DNA of 64,000 bases from Larkinella arboricola (GCF_003259745.1 NZ_QLMC01000002.1:1-64000); one strand, 5' to 3'. Shown: positions 52,272 through 61,411, counted from the first letter of the stretch. Translations and numbers: made by a program. The notes: a model not told the origin generated them from the letters alone.

Positions 52272-54524
52272 ATGAGGGAATTCCGGTTAACCCACCTGCT
52301 TGTTGTTTGCTGCCTGCTTGCCTTGTCCGGCTGGTCCTGTCGCCAGTCAGACAAGGTAGCGGGCCAGCAGACGGTTTATCAGGATACCGCCTTCTGGCAG
52401 GAGTACCACGAACCGTATCCGATTGGCCCGAATCCGGAAGAAAACCAGGTTCGGAGCCTGGCCGTCGATGGGAAAAATACCGTCTGGGCGGCCACTGCCA
52501 CCGGTGTTTTTCGGAAAAAAGCCGGTGGGCGGACCTGGGAAGCCGTCCTGCCGGAAGCCGACAGCGGACCCGCTTTTGCCGTGGCTGTTGATCGGGAATC
52601 GGCCATCTGGCTGGGGGCCTGGAACGGCCTCTACCGGCATCGGGCCGGAGAACTCGAACGTATAAATGGACCGGAAGCGCCTATTTCGGCGCTTTGCGTA
52701 GCCGCAGAAGGCGTTTATGCCTGTGGGCCCAAAGGTGTCTGGCGACAGGAAGCATCCGGCTGGAAACGGGTGAAATTGCCCAATGTCCGTTCCATCCGAA
52801 AAGCCGTCTCGGACGGTCGGGGCGGTTTATGGCTTGGAACCGATGTGGGCTTGTATCATTACAAAGCCGATTTAACCGATTACTTTTATAAAACCGATCA
52901 TTTGATCAGCGCCTATGTGAAAGGGCTGGCGTTTGATTCGCAGCAAAAACTGTGGGCGGGCGGATTGGGTGGCGTCAGCGTGCTGAACGGGTATCAACTG
53001 GAAAAAACGCTGAAACCCGAAAACGGCCTGTCGTCCATTTACGTCACCTGCGTCGAGCGCGCGCCGGACAGCACCATATGGGTGGGCACCGAAGTGGGCG
53101 TGGTTCGCTACCTGCCCAATGGCAATCACTCGCTGCGGTTCAGTCGGCGGTGGCTGTTGGATGATAAAGTGAATGCCATTGCGTTCGATGCCGCCGGAAC
53201 CGCCTGGATTGCCACTCCCCGGGGGGTGAGCGCTATCAAAAAGCGGAAGATGAACCTGGCCCAGAAGAATGATTATTTCTATACGGTATTGATGAAGCGG
53301 CACATCCGAGACCCCTGGATTGCGGGCCAGTGCAAGCTGAATGTGCCCGGCGATACAACGACCTTTGCGCCCGACGATGACGACAACGACGGCGAATACA
53401 CGGGCAATTACCTGGCCATGGAGTGTTTCCGGTACGCTGCTACGAAAAATCCGGATGCCAGAGAAAAAGCCGCCAAAGCATTCCGGTTTCTGAAATTATT
53501 GCAGGAAGTGACGGACACCGACGGTTTTTTTGCTCGTACCATCGTGCCTGCCAACTGGACCGAAGTGGACGATGGAAACCGGACCTTCACATCCCGCCAG
53601 CTGGCCGACGAACTGGTGAAAGAACCGCGCTTTAAACCCGTTGAAGTACGCTGGCGGAGGTCGAAAGACGGCAAGTGGCTCTGGAAAGGCGACACAAGCA
53701 GCGACGAAATGTGCGGCCACATGATTGGCTATTTTCTGTACTACGAACTGGTGGCCGACGAAGCCGAGAAGCCGATTGTTCGGCAGCACGTGGCCCGGCT
53801 GGTCGATTACCTGATGAAGCACAATTACAATTTTGTGGATGTGGATGGCAGGCCAACGCGCTGGGCAGTGTGGTCGCCGGAGCAGTTGAACCGCGATCCG
53901 GAATGGGCTCCCGACAAAAGCCAGAATTCGATGGAGATGCTGGCGTTTCTGAAACTGGCCTACCACATGACCGGTCAGCCAAAGTACGAGAAAGAATACC
54001 GTCGGCTGATCGACCAGGAACATTACCTCGACAACATGGCCGCCATTCCGCAGCAGAACCCGGCCTGGTTTATTTATTTCGACGTAATGCTGCAAGCCTA
54101 TGTCTATCCGATTTTGATCCAATGCGAAAAAGACCCGAAACTGCGCGGGTTTTACGAAAAGCACATGGATGCGTGGATGGACCGGCGCCGGAACGACCAC
54201 AATCCGCTGGTCAATTTCTTTTACTGTTACAGCCGGAATAAGCAAACCGACCTTCCTGCGTCGGTGGATTTTCTGGTCGATACGCCCCTCGATCTGGTGA
54301 ACTGGGTGGTGGATCACACGCAGCGGGAAGATGTGAAAATAAGCCGTTCGCCGGTTCTGGACGAATTACAGATTAACGAATTGCCTCCTGCCAGTATCCG
54401 AACCGTAGTGCGTTGGGATAAAAACCCGTGGGCGGCCATTAACGGCGATCCCAGCATCGAACGCGAGCCGGTTTTCTGGCTCCTGCCATACTGGATGAGA
54501 CGGTATTTAAAAATGATTGAATGA
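52272..54524 (+). CDS. Lipoprotein with propeller-like N-terminal part and alpha/alpha helical C-terminal part, paralogue 1
   Basis: A 750-residue lipoprotein (lipobox SGWSC, C23). Residues about 55-325 contain repeated propeller-type strands (TVWAATATGVFRK, AIWLGAWNGLYRH, GLWLGTDVGLYHY, TIWVGTEVGVVRY, AWIATPRGVSAI), as in two-component-regulator propellers. Residues about 335-745 are helical and look like an (alpha/alpha) barrel, with motifs DDDDNDGEYTG (368-378), TSSDE-x2-GH (475-483), DVDGRPTRWAVW and a final WLLPYWMRRYL. A paralogue is at 56957-59170. I start at the ATG at 52272; the TTG at 52269 is not needed. A glycan lyase or glycosidase is my inference; the family is not one I can name. 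Confidence 0.75.
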   Translation: MREFRLTHLLVVCCLLALSGWSCRQSDKVAGQQTVYQDTAFWQEYHEPYPIGPNPEENQVRSLAVDGKNTVWAATATGVFRKKAGGRTWEAVLPEADSGPAFAVAVDRESAIWLGAWNGLYRHRAGELERINGPEAPISALCVAAEGVYACGPKGVWRQEASGWKRVKLPNVRSIRKAVSDGRGGLWLGTDVGLYHYKADLTDYFYKTDHLISAYVKGLAFDSQQKLWAGGLGGVSVLNGYQLEKTLKPENGLSSIYVTCVERAPDSTIWVGTEVGVVRYLPNGNHSLRFSRRWLLDDKVNAIAFDAAGTAWIATPRGVSAIKKRKMNLAQKNDYFYTVLMKRHIRDPWIAGQCKLNVPGDTTTFAPDDDDNDGEYTGNYLAMECFRYAATKNPDAREKAAKAFRFLKLLQEVTDTDGFFARTIVPANWTEVDDGNRTFTSRQLADELVKEPRFKPVEVRWRRSKDGKWLWKGDTSSDEMCGHMIGYFLYYELVADEAEKPIVRQHVARLVDYLMKHNYNFVDVDGRPTRWAVWSPEQLNRDPEWAPDKSQNSMEMLAFLKLAYHMTGQPKYEKEYRRLIDQEHYLDNMAAIPQQNPAWFIYFDVMLQAYVYPILIQCEKDPKLRGFYEKHMDAWMDRRRNDHNPLVNFFYCYSRNKQTDLPASVDFLVDTPLDLVNWVVDHTQREDVKISRSPVLDELQINELPPASIRTVVRWDKNPWAAINGDPSIEREPVFWLLPYWMRRYLKMIE

Positions 54525-54540
54525 GGTAATAAGGGCTATT

Positions 54541-54620
54541 TCACGGAGATAACCGGAGTTTTTAACGTTAAGCAGAGACTCCGCTAACCTCTTGATTAAC
54601 CTCTGCTTACCTCCGCGAAA
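54541..54620. repeat. Imperfect inverted repeat, family 1 copy D
   Basis: The outer halves pair imperfectly (TTCACGGAGATAA with the mate of TTACCTCCGCGAAA), and TAAGCAGAG (54569-54577) pairs exactly with CTCTGCTTA (54601-54609). Inner GAGACTCCGCTAA resembles GAGGCTCCGCTAA of copy A. It lies between the propeller gene and the ChbG-like gene. Confidence 0.6.
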
Positions 54621-54642
54621 CAACTTACGGATATATATTAAG

Positions 54643-55707
54643 ATGAAGAAACTAAAGACGCTGGCCCTTTTCCTGTCGCTTTCAGCCGGAGCGTTCACCG
54701 GACACACGCAGCCAAAAACCACCTACGCCGAGCAACTCGGTTATCCGAAGGGCAAAAAGATTGTCATTTTTCACGTCGACGACGCCGGAATGTACCTGAC
54801 CGCCAATCAGGGCACGATCAAATCCATTGAGCAGGGGGTCGCAACGTCCACCAGCATCATGATGCCCTGCGCCTGGGCGGCCAGTTTTGTCAACTATGTG
54901 CTGAAAAACCCGACGATTGATGCCGGTATTCACCTGACGCTGACCTCCGAGTGGAAAGATTACCGCTGGGCGCCCCTGGCCGGAATCAAACAGGTGCCGA
55001 CCCTGACCGACAAAGAAGGCGCGTTGTGGCCGTCGGTGGCAGAAGTGGTGAAAAATGCGAGTCCGGACGAACTGGAGCAGGAAATGCGGGCGCAGATTGA
55101 CCGGGCGCTGAACATGGGTTTAAAACCGACGCACCTCGATTCGCACATGGGTACCCTGTTTGCTACCCCGGCTTTTCTGGAACGGTACATCAAAGTGGGC
55201 GTGGAGTACGGTATTCCGGTTATGTTTCCCGGTGGCAACAACACCCTGCTGGTCGATAGCGAAATTCAGCCGGTGATCGACAAGCTGAAAGCGGAGGGCA
55301 AATGGAAAGAAGGGATGAATCTGCCCATTCCCGAAGCCATCAAACAAGCTCCGGCCATCGGCGAAAAAATCTGGAAAGCTGGTCTGCCCGTGCTGGATGA
55401 CCTCTATGCCGATACCGGTGGCTGGAAACCGAAAGACAATCCGAACCCCAGCCCGGAAGCCTGGGGGAAATACAAAACGCAGCGGTTTAAGGAAATTCTG
55501 ACCAAGATGAAACCGGGTGTTGCCATGATAATCATTCACAGCAACGATCAGAATGAAACATTTAAGTACATCAGCGGGTCGGGCGGTTCGCGGTATGCCG
55601 ATATGCTGTCGATGATGGACCCGGAACTCAAAGCATTTATCCAATCGGAAGGCATCGTGCTGACCACCTGGCGTGAATTAATGGCACGTCGGAAATCTAT
55701 TAAATAA
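54643..55707 (+). CDS. ChbG/YdjC-like carbohydrate deacetylase, exported
   Basis: A 354-residue exported protein (signal about 1-23, FTGHTQ). It is a YdjC/ChbG-type deacetylase: the metal dyad is D46-D47 in IFHVDDAG, with later metal histidines in GIHLTLTSEW and THLDSHMGT. ChbG removes an acetyl group from chito-oligosaccharides. The frame is open to 54592, but homology and the signal peptide start at 54643. It is followed after 3 bases by a sialidase-family gene, so the two are probably one operon and may act on the same acetylated glycan. Confidence 0.88.
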   Translation: MKKLKTLALFLSLSAGAFTGHTQPKTTYAEQLGYPKGKKIVIFHVDDAGMYLTANQGTIKSIEQGVATSTSIMMPCAWAASFVNYVLKNPTIDAGIHLTLTSEWKDYRWAPLAGIKQVPTLTDKEGALWPSVAEVVKNASPDELEQEMRAQIDRALNMGLKPTHLDSHMGTLFATPAFLERYIKVGVEYGIPVMFPGGNNTLLVDSEIQPVIDKLKAEGKWKEGMNLPIPEAIKQAPAIGEKIWKAGLPVLDDLYADTGGWKPKDNPNPSPEAWGKYKTQRFKEILTKMKPGVAMIIIHSNDQNETFKYISGSGGSRYADMLSMMDPELKAFIQSEGIVLTTWRELMARRKSIK

Positions 55708-55710
55708 AAA

Positions 55711-56922
55711 ATGAAAAAGTTGTATACAGTTTTTGGAGTATTGTTTCTGTTAACGACCAGCGTACTGGCGCAGTCGAAATCGGCAGTTGTTCGGGGGGAG
55801 ATTATCTTTCCTTATCAAACGCAGCACCATGTTCACGGCAGCAGCCTGGTAGCCCTGCCCAATGGTGATTTGCTGGCGGCCTGGTTTGAGGGCACCGGAG
55901 AACGCTCGGCCGACGATGTGAAAATTATGGGTGCCCGGCAGCGTAAAGGCCAGACCACCTGGAGCGAACCTTTTGTCATGGCCGATACGCCCAACCTGCC
56001 CGACTGCAATCCCGTCCTGTTTCTGAACCGTCAGGGGAAGCTGTTTCTGGTCTGGATTGCCGTTGTGGCCAACCGTTGGGAAAACTCTATCCTTCGATTT
56101 AAAACGGCTACGGATTATACCAAACCGGGTGCGCCGGTCTGGAGCTGGCAGGACAATATTCTGCTGAAGCCGGACAAACGGTTTGCTGAGGAGGTTGAGA
56201 AGCGGTTCAAGGATTTGCCGAAAAATACATCGGGCTGGGCCGAATACGCCCCCCAATACGACGATATGATTCAGGAAGCCAGCCAGGATTTGCGGAAACG
56301 CAGCACGGGCTGGATGACGCGCATCAAACCGCTGTTGCTGGAAAACGGCCGGATTCTGCTGCCGCTCTACTCCGACGGGTTGAACATGTCGCTGGTTGCC
56401 ATTTCCGACGACGACGGGGCCACCTGGCGGCCCAGCCTGCCGATTGTGGGGCGCGGCCCCATTCAACCGGCTTTGGCCCGCCGGAACAACGGAACCATCA
56501 TCGCTTACATGCGCGACAGTGGCGATATGCCCAGCCGGGTCCACGTTAGCGAATCAACCGACAACGGCGAAAGCTGGAAGGCTACTGTCAAGTCCGAGAT
56601 TCCAAATACCGCCAGCGTCGAGCTGCTCCGGCTGCGGGATGGAAAGTGGGCTTTTCTGGGCAACGACATCGACAATGGCCGTCACCGGCTGAGTCTGTAT
56701 CTGTCGGACGACGAGGCCCAGACCTGGAAATGGAAAATCCGGATTGAGGACAAACAGAAAAATCAGGGGGCGTTTTCGTACCCCTCGCTAATTCAGACGC
56801 CCGACGGATTGCTGCACATGACGTATTCGCACCACCTGGAAAAAGGCGAGAAGTCGATTCGACACGTCGTGGTTGATCCGGTGGCCGTTGCGTCCCAAGC
56901 CGTCACTGCTCACAAACCCTGA
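55711..56922 (+). CDS. Sialidase family (BNR/Asp-box) secreted protein
   Basis: A 403-residue exported protein (signal about 1-20, TSVLAQ). It is a six-bladed sialidase-type propeller: VHGSSLVALPNGDLLAAWFEG opens it, and Asp-box strings SDDDGATWRPS, STDNGESWKAT and SDDEAQTWKWK follow. The late DGLLHMTYSHH motif is typical of the exo-alpha-sialidase/BNR-4-like group that also includes rhamnosidase- and glucuronidase-like members. Asp boxes show the fold, not the substrate; the Arg triad cannot be confirmed by eye. It starts 3 bases after the ChbG-like gene and ends 34 bases before the next gene. Confidence 0.85.
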   Translation: MKKLYTVFGVLFLLTTSVLAQSKSAVVRGEIIFPYQTQHHVHGSSLVALPNGDLLAAWFEGTGERSADDVKIMGARQRKGQTTWSEPFVMADTPNLPDCNPVLFLNRQGKLFLVWIAVVANRWENSILRFKTATDYTKPGAPVWSWQDNILLKPDKRFAEEVEKRFKDLPKNTSGWAEYAPQYDDMIQEASQDLRKRSTGWMTRIKPLLLENGRILLPLYSDGLNMSLVAISDDDGATWRPSLPIVGRGPIQPALARRNNGTIIAYMRDSGDMPSRVHVSESTDNGESWKATVKSEIPNTASVELLRLRDGKWAFLGNDIDNGRHRLSLYLSDDEAQTWKWKIRIEDKQKNQGAFSYPSLIQTPDGLLHMTYSHHLEKGEKSIRHVVVDPVAVASQAVTAHKP

Positions 56923-56956
56923 GCGGTTTCATTTACTTATACAACCCCAATTGATT

Positions 56957-59170
56957 ATGCGAACATTTCGTTACTGCATCCTTATTGCCTTTATTTTTTG
57001 CCGAACGTACGCCCAGTCCGTGTATCAGGACAAGCCGTTCTGGCAGGACTACAGTATTAAATACTACGCCGATAAATTCAGTGGGACACTCCAGTCCGCC
57101 TATACCGACCGCAACGGGGCCATTCAGATTATTAATACCAATGGCGATTTATTACACCCGCATGACGGACAGTTTTTGCACCCCGGTACGCTGAAACCCG
57201 ACCAGTATTACCGGTTTACGAAGGATAAAAACCTGACGGCTTTGGGCCTGTACGACCAGCAACTGGTGTACCTCACCGATAAAGTAGTGTTCAGCAACGC
57301 CTGGGCGGGCAAGCTCTTCTCGGCACATTCGCTGCCGAAAGCCCGGTTTTTTGCCGGTGCGCCGGGGTTTACGTTTTTGGTTTCGGACGGTTCATCGCTG
57401 ACGTTGCTGAAAGATTCCAAAAGCCTCTGGACGGGTAGTTTGCCCAACGATGAGGTAATCGGAATCCGGTACCAACCCGGCGCCAATCAGTTTTGGGTGC
57501 TGGGTAAAAAATCGTTATCGACGGTTTCGGTGACGGGTCCTAAACTGACCAAAGTGTTGGACGGTGCCAACTTTACGGCTTTTGATCTGGCGGCTCAGGG
57601 CAAAAAAGTAGTGGTCGGAACGACTGACGGCTACCTGGAATTCGACGTAGCTGCGAAAAAGCAAGTGGGCGAGGTGCGCAGAAAGCTTCCCTGGACCGAG
57701 ATCACGGCAGTGGCCGAGGTAGACGGCAAGCTCTGGTTTGGCTCTACGAAAGGCGCGTTTGCCCTGCGCCCGGATGGTAAATTTGATTACTACAACGGCG
57801 AACGCTGGCTACCCGGCGACGAGGTGGTTCACATCGCGGAAGGGCCCAAAAAATCGGTCCTGATTCTGACCAAAGCCGGTTTGGGCCAGATCGTTTTCAA
57901 GCAGATGACGCTGCACGATAAAGCCGTCTTTTTCGACAAACAGGTGCGCAGCCGCCACATTCGGGTTGGGTTTAACGCTACCTTGAGTGGAATGGACAAG
58001 GGCGATATTTCGACCGGCTATCTGGACGATTCGGACAATGACGGTCTGTGGACTTCCATGTACCTGGGCGGGGAGATTTTCCGGTATGCCGTAACGAAAG
58101 ACCCTGAAGCCCTGCAAAACTGCCGCGAATCGCTGGATGCGATGGAACGGTTGTATACCATCAATCCGGTCCCCGGTTTTCCGGCCCGGTCGTTTGAGCG
58201 CAGCGGCCATATAAAAGAACTTTCTGATCCTGAACGCTGGCAGCACGCCAGTAATCCGGAGTGGGACTGGAAATCGACCACGAGTAGCGACGAAGCCATC
58301 GGACACATCTTTGCCTTTGGCGCCATGGCCGAACTGATTCCCGATAAAGACCTGAAAAGCCGGGCCATTATGCTGATGGATACGCTGATGAGTCACATCG
58401 TCAAAAACGATATGTACCTGATTGATTTTGACGGAAAACCGACGCAATGGGGCAAGTGGCACCCGTCTTACGTCAACTCATTTCCGACGAACGTGGGCGA
58501 CCGAAAACTGAACTCGTCGAACATTGTGGCCATGCTGCAAACCGCGTATCACTTCACCAAAAAGGAAAAGTACAAGAAGAAGGCGTTTGAACTGATGCAG
58601 AAACACGGTTATTACGCCAACATGATGCGGTCCATGAAGGAGATCGGACGGGCTGGCGAGGATGCCGACGAGCACAGCAAGCATATGTCGGATGGCTGGA
58701 ACCACTCCGACGACGAGATGTACTTTGTGGGCTACTGGGGCCTCTACCGCTATGCCTTCAATGATACCCTGAAAACCCGCTACAAGCAGCAGATTCTGGA
58801 CCACTGGCAGGCCGAGCGCCCCGAGAAGGAGGGAGCCTGGAACCTGTTTACGGCCATAACCGGGGTGAAAGACTTTGACTTGAAAGAAGCCGTCTGGTAT
58901 TTGCAGGAACACCCGCTCGACCTGATCGACTGGAATATCCAGAACAGCCACCGCAAAGACATTGAACGGTTGCCGGAAAACTTCCGCCGTCAAACGACCA
59001 GGGAGGTCCTGCCGCCCGACGAACGGCCCATCCAGCGGCATAACGGCAATATGTTCAACCTCGACCGGAAGGGACGAAATGGCGGCTCGGAGCATAGCGC
59101 GGGCGACATCTGGCTGCTGCCCTACTGGCTGGGACGGTATCTGGGCGTAATTTCTGCTCCAGTTAAGTAA
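56957..59170 (+). CDS. Exported protein with propeller-like N-terminal part and alpha/alpha helical C-terminal part, paralogue 2
   Basis: A 737-residue exported protein (signal about 1-20). It shares with 52272-54524 the start VYQDKPFWQDY (22-32; VYQDTAFWQEY in paralogue 1), DDSDNDGLWTS (357-367), TSSDE-x2-GH (442-450), DFDGKPTQWGKWHPSYVN, PLDLIDWN...RKD, and the ending WLLPYWLGRYL. The propeller half is more diverged than the helical half. The ATG at 56957 gives the signal; a longer frame overlaps the sialidase-family gene and is not supported. It lacks a lipobox, unlike paralogue 1, so the two may sit in different places. Function is inferred to be glycan degradation. Confidence 0.75.
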   Translation: MRTFRYCILIAFIFCRTYAQSVYQDKPFWQDYSIKYYADKFSGTLQSAYTDRNGAIQIINTNGDLLHPHDGQFLHPGTLKPDQYYRFTKDKNLTALGLYDQQLVYLTDKVVFSNAWAGKLFSAHSLPKARFFAGAPGFTFLVSDGSSLTLLKDSKSLWTGSLPNDEVIGIRYQPGANQFWVLGKKSLSTVSVTGPKLTKVLDGANFTAFDLAAQGKKVVVGTTDGYLEFDVAAKKQVGEVRRKLPWTEITAVAEVDGKLWFGSTKGAFALRPDGKFDYYNGERWLPGDEVVHIAEGPKKSVLILTKAGLGQIVFKQMTLHDKAVFFDKQVRSRHIRVGFNATLSGMDKGDISTGYLDDSDNDGLWTSMYLGGEIFRYAVTKDPEALQNCRESLDAMERLYTINPVPGFPARSFERSGHIKELSDPERWQHASNPEWDWKSTTSSDEAIGHIFAFGAMAELIPDKDLKSRAIMLMDTLMSHIVKNDMYLIDFDGKPTQWGKWHPSYVNSFPTNVGDRKLNSSNIVAMLQTAYHFTKKEKYKKKAFELMQKHGYYANMMRSMKEIGRAGEDADEHSKHMSDGWNHSDDEMYFVGYWGLYRYAFNDTLKTRYKQQILDHWQAERPEKEGAWNLFTAITGVKDFDLKEAVWYLQEHPLDLIDWNIQNSHRKDIERLPENFRRQTTREVLPPDERPIQRHNGNMFNLDRKGRNGGSEHSAGDIWLLPYWLGRYLGVISAPVK

Positions 59171-59186
59171 TATAGAATACAGAGCT

Positions 59187-59229
59187 ATTTGGTGGAGTTG
59201 AGCGGAGACCCTGCTCAACTCTACCAAAT
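59187..59229. terminator. Bidirectional hairpin terminator
   Basis: ATTTGGTGGAGTTGAGC (59187-59203) pairs with 59213-59229 over 16 of 17 bases, the one difference being a G-T wobble. It lies between the convergent propeller-type and DUF2490 genes and is followed by GGTTTT on the plus strand. Confidence 0.75.
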
Positions 59230-59233
59230 GGTT

Positions 59234-60001
59234 TTAAAATCCAAAGGCGACATTTAACCGAAAACCGTTATTGAACTCAAAAACCGGGTTGCCCGTCGTG
59301 GGATCGGTCTCAGCGTGCTGCGTGATCTGGTTTAGGAACCCAAGTTCAAGCTGAAAATTGTCCCGAAACTGGTAGCCCAAACCGCCCAGAATCCGGTTCT
59401 GATTGTAGATGTTCGCGCCCGCATTTTTTCCAAAGCTGATAAACAGTTCATCGAAAAAGGTCAGGTAAAACTCGCCATTGTCGATGGTAGCGCCCTTCAA
59501 CGGATAATTGACGGTGATCTGGTACCGCACCCGGTTTTCGTACGACCAGCCGCTGATTCGGCGCGGGTCTCCCGGAGTTTGTTCGCTGAGCCAGCGTTCC
59601 TCCAGCCGAAACCGGTGACTGAGCACAAACCGACCGGCGGTATCGGCCAGTTCCAGGTCCTGATACAACCGGTGTTCCGGCGTCGGAACGCCCTGGTCGG
59701 CCACGGGATGATCGCCGTACGGAAACGTCACGAAATAGGTATACCCTCCGCCGAGCTGGACCTTCTCCGTTAGTTTGTACTTGACGCCCAGCCGGGCCAG
59801 CGACTGCTGCCAGGTGCGGATGTAATCGATCCGTCGCCATTGGTATTCCGTGTGCAGCGACCACTTTTTGCTCAGTTCATGATCGCCGTTGTAGACAAAC
59901 CAGCCAATCCGGTTGTGGTCCAGAATGCGTTTTTGCTGCCCAAAGCCGGAGAGCGACACCAGCCCGAATACCGTAAGCCAGCTAAGCTTTTTGAGATTCA
60001 T
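59234..60001 (-). CDS. DUF2490 outer-membrane beta-barrel protein
   Basis: A 255-residue exported protein (signal about 1-21, SLSGFGQ). It has the DUF2490 pattern of alternating amphipathic strands: WFVYNGDHELSKKWSLHTEYQWRR, VQLGGGYTYFVTF, FVLSHRFRLEERWL and a final FRLNVAFGF strand with aromatic C-terminus. Predicted outer-membrane barrel of unknown role. A TATCTTCC near 60028 with TTTG about 22 bases further upstream may be its promoter, though the -7 match is partial. Its start is 136 bases from the next plus-strand gene. Confidence 0.85.
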   Translation of the reverse strand: MNLKKLSWLTVFGLVSLSGFGQQKRILDHNRIGWFVYNGDHELSKKWSLHTEYQWRRIDYIRTWQQSLARLGVKYKLTEKVQLGGGYTYFVTFPYGDHPVADQGVPTPEHRLYQDLELADTAGRFVLSHRFRLEERWLSEQTPGDPRRISGWSYENRVRYQITVNYPLKGATIDNGEFYLTFFDELFISFGKNAGANIYNQNRILGGLGYQFRDNFQLELGFLNQITQHAETDPTTGNPVFEFNNGFRLNVAFGF

Positions 60002-60137
60002 TCTCTACTAACCAGCGAAAGGCCCCGGAAGATAGGCCGTTTTGTAAATATTTCCGCAAACCCGCCTTCGACAACGCTAGATTCCAACCGTTTGGGTCTT
60101 TTCTGAATCAATTGATAAACCATTGAGCGACACCGGT

Positions 60138-60506
60138 ATGAAATCGTTTTCGAGAACCATTCACGCCCTACGTGCGGGCTGGCTCATGACCAGTCTGTGG
60201 CTGTTTATTTCCTGCGAAAAATCAGACCTGAAAGAACGGTGCTTTACAAAGACTTCGCTGGAAAGTACACCCTGGGTAAAGCAACATTTGTCGGGTTTTC
60301 AACGACCAAAAGCGGGTCCGCTGAGTGTTGTGGTATATGCCTACCAGGGTGAGGAGTATCTGGTCTTTGCAAATCCTACCCTGTCATCGCCCATGAGCAA
60401 CATTTTTAATTGTGCCGGTCAGCCCCTGCCGCAGTTGGGCATTTCGTACAACCAGTTCATGAAGGACGCCAGAAAAGTGGACGTTCTGCTGGAGAAAACG
60501 TATTAA
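60138..60506 (+). CDS. Small lipoprotein of unknown function
   Basis: A 122-residue protein whose N-terminus has a basic stretch, a hydrophobic stretch (AGWLMTSLWLFIS) and a lipobox-like C near residue 26, followed by an acidic and basic mature part containing two further cysteines (ERCF and FNCAG) that could form a disulfide. I use the ATG at 60138; the TTG at 60123 adds nothing. No family is recognised. It is convergent with the YwqK-like gene, with 9 bases between them. Confidence 0.6.
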   Translation: MKSFSRTIHALRAGWLMTSLWLFISCEKSDLKERCFTKTSLESTPWVKQHLSGFQRPKAGPLSVVVYAYQGEEYLVFANPTLSSPMSNIFNCAGQPLPQLGISYNQFMKDARKVDVLLEKTY

Positions 60507-60515
60507 GAAAACGCG

Positions 60516-61292
60516 TTACATTGTCGAGTAGCCGTAATTCGCGCTGTAGACCCGGCCGCCGTTGAGGTGAATACTGATGAGCAGATCGCTGCGGGTAGCC
60601 TTATCGTCGATCACAAGCGGCCGCCACGGGGGCATATCCCGCAGGGATTCAATGAGTTGTCGAGCTAATTTCTGTTCCGGTTCCGGACGGTTTTTTATAT
60701 AAGCCATTGGCCGGAGATTATACAGAATACCGTTCTCTGACAAGGAGCCTTCCAGTGTAATAAACACCGATGGTTCGGGCGATTGAAGCTGCTGAAGCCG
60801 CCCTCGCAGAAACTGCACGAATTTCTTGGGCCCGCCCTCAAATTCCGCCTGCTGCACGAGGGGCTGGCAGGGAGTCGGATCGCCGTCCGGTGTGAAGCAT
60901 TCACCCCCCTTCCGGACCTGCCCCAGCCGGTAGAGTTCCCGCCGTTTGAGCGTACCGTCTTCGTAATACGAGAAAAAGGCGCCGTTAATGTGATTATCCT
61001 TGAAATCGCAGGTCCAGTGGAGTTGTCCGTTTGGAAACCAGGCCCGGGTGCGTCCGTGCCGGATGCGCTGCTGATAATCCCGGTAATGCTCTTCCGACAG
61101 CCGCCGGTTGGCTTTGTCGAACGTCTGCACGGTCGCCATTTTTTTCCAGCGGTCGTGGTACGTAATTTCCTGAACGGAATTAAGGTATTCCTGCCGTTCA
61201 AAGCGTTTTTTTAATCGACGGCTTTTCTTCGTTTCATCGCCGGGAGAAACCAGCAGGACACCCGCCAGGCAGATCAGATAAAAGCTGCTCAT
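60516..61292 (-). CDS. YwqK/MORN-like repeat protein with TonB-C-like C-terminus
   Basis: A 258-residue exported protein (signal about 1-17). Residues about 60-130 contain MORN/YwqK-type repeats (HGRTRAWFPNGQLHWTCDF, NGAFFSYYEDGTLKRRELY), as in YwqK-family proteins. The C-terminal 110 residues (PKKFVQFLRGRLQ; VFITLEGSLSENGILYN; RQLIESLRDMPPWRPL) resemble the TonB C-terminal domain found in many Bacteroidota outer-surface proteins. No membrane helix beyond the signal is seen, so it is not a normal TonB. The role is unknown; an envelope adaptor is a guess. Confidence 0.7.
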   Translation of the reverse strand: MSSFYLICLAGVLLVSPGDETKKSRRLKKRFERQEYLNSVQEITYHDRWKKMATVQTFDKANRRLSEEHYRDYQQRIRHGRTRAWFPNGQLHWTCDFKDNHINGAFFSYYEDGTLKRRELYRLGQVRKGGECFTPDGDPTPCQPLVQQAEFEGGPKKFVQFLRGRLQQLQSPEPSVFITLEGSLSENGILYNLRPMAYIKNRPEPEQKLARQLIESLRDMPPWRPLVIDDKATRSDLLISIHLNGGRVYSANYGYSTM

Positions 61293-61411
61293 CTTAGTAA
61301 CGGATTTAGGTACAGAAGCCGAAAACGGACTTTTCTCTTTCCGGGTCGGGGTAAAATGTCGTCAACCCGTCCCATTTACGTTTCTTCTATACGAATATAC
61401 TTCACAGCTAC

